64,000 nt of DNA from positions 62,001 to 126,000 of the forward strand of contig CAYWEN010000016.1 in the NCBI GenBank assembly GCA_964457545.1, given 5' to 3'. The stretch's first letter is position 1. Each line of letters opens with the position of its first letter. Source of the stretch: JAGGTJ01 sp964457545 (GTDB taxonomy: Bacteria > Desulfobacterota > DSM-4660 > Desulfatiglandales > Desulfatiglandaceae). The notes beneath the pieces are model-generated. The model was not told where the DNA came from, searched no databases, and saw only the letters and a list, made by a program, of their open reading frames with translations. A program made the translations under genes and the position numbers. Below are positions 62,629 to 64,000 of the stretch, piece by piece.

Positions 62629-64000
62629 ATGTTATCAGAACCTTACCGCATCAAGGTTGTAGAACCCATAAAAATGACCACCCGCGAACAGAGAAAGGCT
62701 ATCCTTGCCAAAGCGGGATATAACATGTTTATGGTAAAAGCGGAAGATATATATATCGACCTCCTTACTGACAGCGGAACCAATGCCATGTCCCAGAATC
62801 AGTGGGCAGGAATGATGCAGGGAGATGAATCCTACGCCGGCTGCAGAAACTTCTATCATCTTTCAGACACTGTAAACGCCCTGTTTGGATTCGAATATTT
62901 TGTCCCTACCCATCAGGGAAGACCTTCAGAAAACATACTGTTTCAGCTTACCTTAAAAGAGGGGGATTATGTGCCCAACAACATGCATTTTGATTCCACA
63001 CGGGCACATGTTATAGATAAAGGCGGAATACCGGTGGATCTCGTAATCAACGAGGCATACAATCCTGACCTGTACCATCCCTTCAAGGGCAACATGGATC
63101 CGGACAAGCTAAAACAGTTTATAAAGGAAAAGGGCAAGGAGCATATCCCCCTGATCATGATCACAATAACCAACAATACCGGAGGGGGACAGCCTGTATC
63201 AATGGCAAATATCCGTGAGATAAAATCAATCGCCGATGCACATAAAATCCCGCTGTTTTTTGATGCAGCCCGTTTTGCAGAAAATGCCTGGTTTATAAAA
63301 GAAAGAGAAGAAGGGTACAAAAACCGTTCTGTAAAAGAGATTGTTTTTGAAATGATGGGATATGCTGACGGATTTACCATGAGCTGCAAAAAGGACGGAC
63401 TTGTAAACATGGGCGGTCTTCTTGCCGTAAGAGACAAAAATCTCTATGAAAGGGCAAAGCAGCTTTTAATACTTATGGAGGGCTTTCCTACCTATGGCGG
63501 CTTGTCCGGCCGTGATCTCGAGGCCTTGAGCATAGGCCTGAACGAAGTTGTTCAGGAGGAATATCTTTCATGGCGTGTAGGACAGGTGAAATATCTCGGG
63601 GACAAACTCCTTGAACAGGGCATACCCCTGAGCAGGCCTGTGGGAGGCCATGCAGTTTACATAGATATAAAACGCTTTTTTCCACATCTGGGACAGGATC
63701 TGTTCCCTGACAATGCCTTTGCCACCGCCCTTTATCTGGAATCCGGTATAAGGGTCGCGGCTCTTGGCAGCACCGCATTTGCCTACAGGGACGAGAACAG
63801 CGGCAAGATGGTGTATCCCGAACTGGAATTTGTCAGGCTGACCATTCCAAGAAGGGTATATACAAACAGCCATATGGATTTTGTAATCTGCAACATTGCC
63901 GAACTTTACAGGAAACGGGATCAGATCTCCGGTCTGAGGGTAATTTATGATCCTCCGGTGCTCAGGCACTTTACTGCCCGTTTTGAACCCGTAAACATGG
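62629..64000 (+). CDS. tnaA: Tryptophanase-like beta-eliminating lyase, 3' end beyond window
   Basis: 457 codons are present and the frame is still open at 64,000; family length (about 460-470) says nearly all of it is here. It is a PLP enzyme: MSCKKDG places the cofactor lysine at Lys255, and LTDSGTNAM, PTHQGR, TNNTGGGQPVSMAN and RLTIPRRVYT are family hallmarks. It is hard to separate from tyrosine phenol-lyase. The residue matching Thr124 of that enzyme is Asp122 (HFDSTR), as in tryptophanase, and the Arg381 equivalent is missing (VAALGSTAF), which favours tryptophanase; other stretches (SQNQWAGMM) look more lyase-like. Product would be indole, pyruvate and ammonia. AAGGAG lies seven bases before the ATG. 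Confidence 0.85.
   Translation, partial: MLSEPYRIKVVEPIKMTTREQRKAILAKAGYNMFMVKAEDIYIDLLTDSGTNAMSQNQWAGMMQGDESYAGCRNFYHLSDTVNALFGFEYFVPTHQGRPSENILFQLTLKEGDYVPNNMHFDSTRAHVIDKGGIPVDLVINEAYNPDLYHPFKGNMDPDKLKQFIKEKGKEHIPLIMITITNNTGGGQPVSMANIREIKSIADAHKIPLFFDAARFAENAWFIKEREEGYKNRSVKEIVFEMMGYADGFTMSCKKDGLVNMGGLLAVRDKNLYERAKQLLILMEGFPTYGGLSGRDLEALSIGLNEVVQEEYLSWRVGQVKYLGDKLLEQGIPLSRPVGGHAVYIDIKRFFPHLGQDLFPDNAFATALYLESGIRVAALGSTAFAYRDENSGKMVYPELEFVRLTIPRRVYTNSHMDFVICNIAELYRKRDQISGLRVIYDPPVLRHFTARFEPVNM

Noticed and set aside
1..64000. CRISPR array, prophage, integrase, insertion-sequence transposase
   Set aside because: Searched by eye for regularly spaced repeats, phage structural genes and recombinase or DDE transposase motifs; none seen.

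Overview
The window looks like chromosomal DNA of a Gram-negative anaerobe. Lipopolysaccharide-core genes (waaG-like, waaP-like, kdsB), an outer-membrane polysaccharide exporter and a secretin show an outer membrane. The ferredoxin-rich archaeal-type glutamate synthase, the 2-hydroxyacyl-CoA dehydratase-type activase pair and the B12/radical-SAM protein fit a strict anaerobe. The gene mix would suit Desulfobacterota (former Deltaproteobacteria), but that is inference from content, not a phylogenetic result. No transposase gene, integrase, phage gene or CRISPR array was seen.

Layout. 1-2,016: a cut-off envelope kinase, a NodB-type polysaccharide deacetylase, a tRNA-Pro with a readable promoter, and a small secreted protein. 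2,309-18,673 (minus): a tightly packed Wzx/Wzy-type exopolysaccharide operon with an initiating sugar-phosphate transferase, four glycosyltransferases, a chain-length/tyrosine-kinase protein, polymerase, flippase, a protein with three fused hexapeptide acyltransferase domains, a single-domain CysE-like enzyme, a secreted clan-A glycosidase and the outer-membrane exporter. 19,348-20,304: a methyltransferase. 20,363-31,743: a divergent MSHA-type pilus / type II secretion-like module. Its minus arm holds the platform protein, the ATPase and a TPR protein. Its plus arm holds a PilZ protein, MshI/J/K-like assembly proteins, an MshL-like secretin and two prepilins. 32,512-32,588: tRNA-Arg. 33,081-38,202: a three-gene glutamate synthase. 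38,207-53,187: radical SAM protein, polA, the activase pair, rng, an endonuclease-Q-like PHP protein, a zinc-ribbon protein, archease and rtcB. 53,341-61,460 (minus): kdsB, queD, an EnvC-like protein, RNase R, an M29 aminopeptidase, an LPS kinase and a WaaG-like transferase. 61,688-64,000: a methyltransferase and a tryptophanase cut by the window edge.

How it works together. The exopolysaccharide operon, the pilus module and the LPS-core genes together suggest investment in surface structures. Two probable c-di-GMP receptors, the PilZ protein and the N-terminal domain of the pilus ATPase, sit in the pilus module, so it is likely switched by that second messenger.

The least explained structure is a family of dispersed intergenic elements of about 160-210 bp with imperfect terminal inverted repeats (right end near ATTTACGGATGGAACCC). 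At least five copies and several fragments are present. Four lie around the pilus module and the tRNA-Arg, and in three places a repeat end or look-alike coincides with a possible start codon of a gene. The other standout is the triple hexapeptide-acyltransferase fusion, in which all three domains keep the first CysE-type histidine but lack the second.
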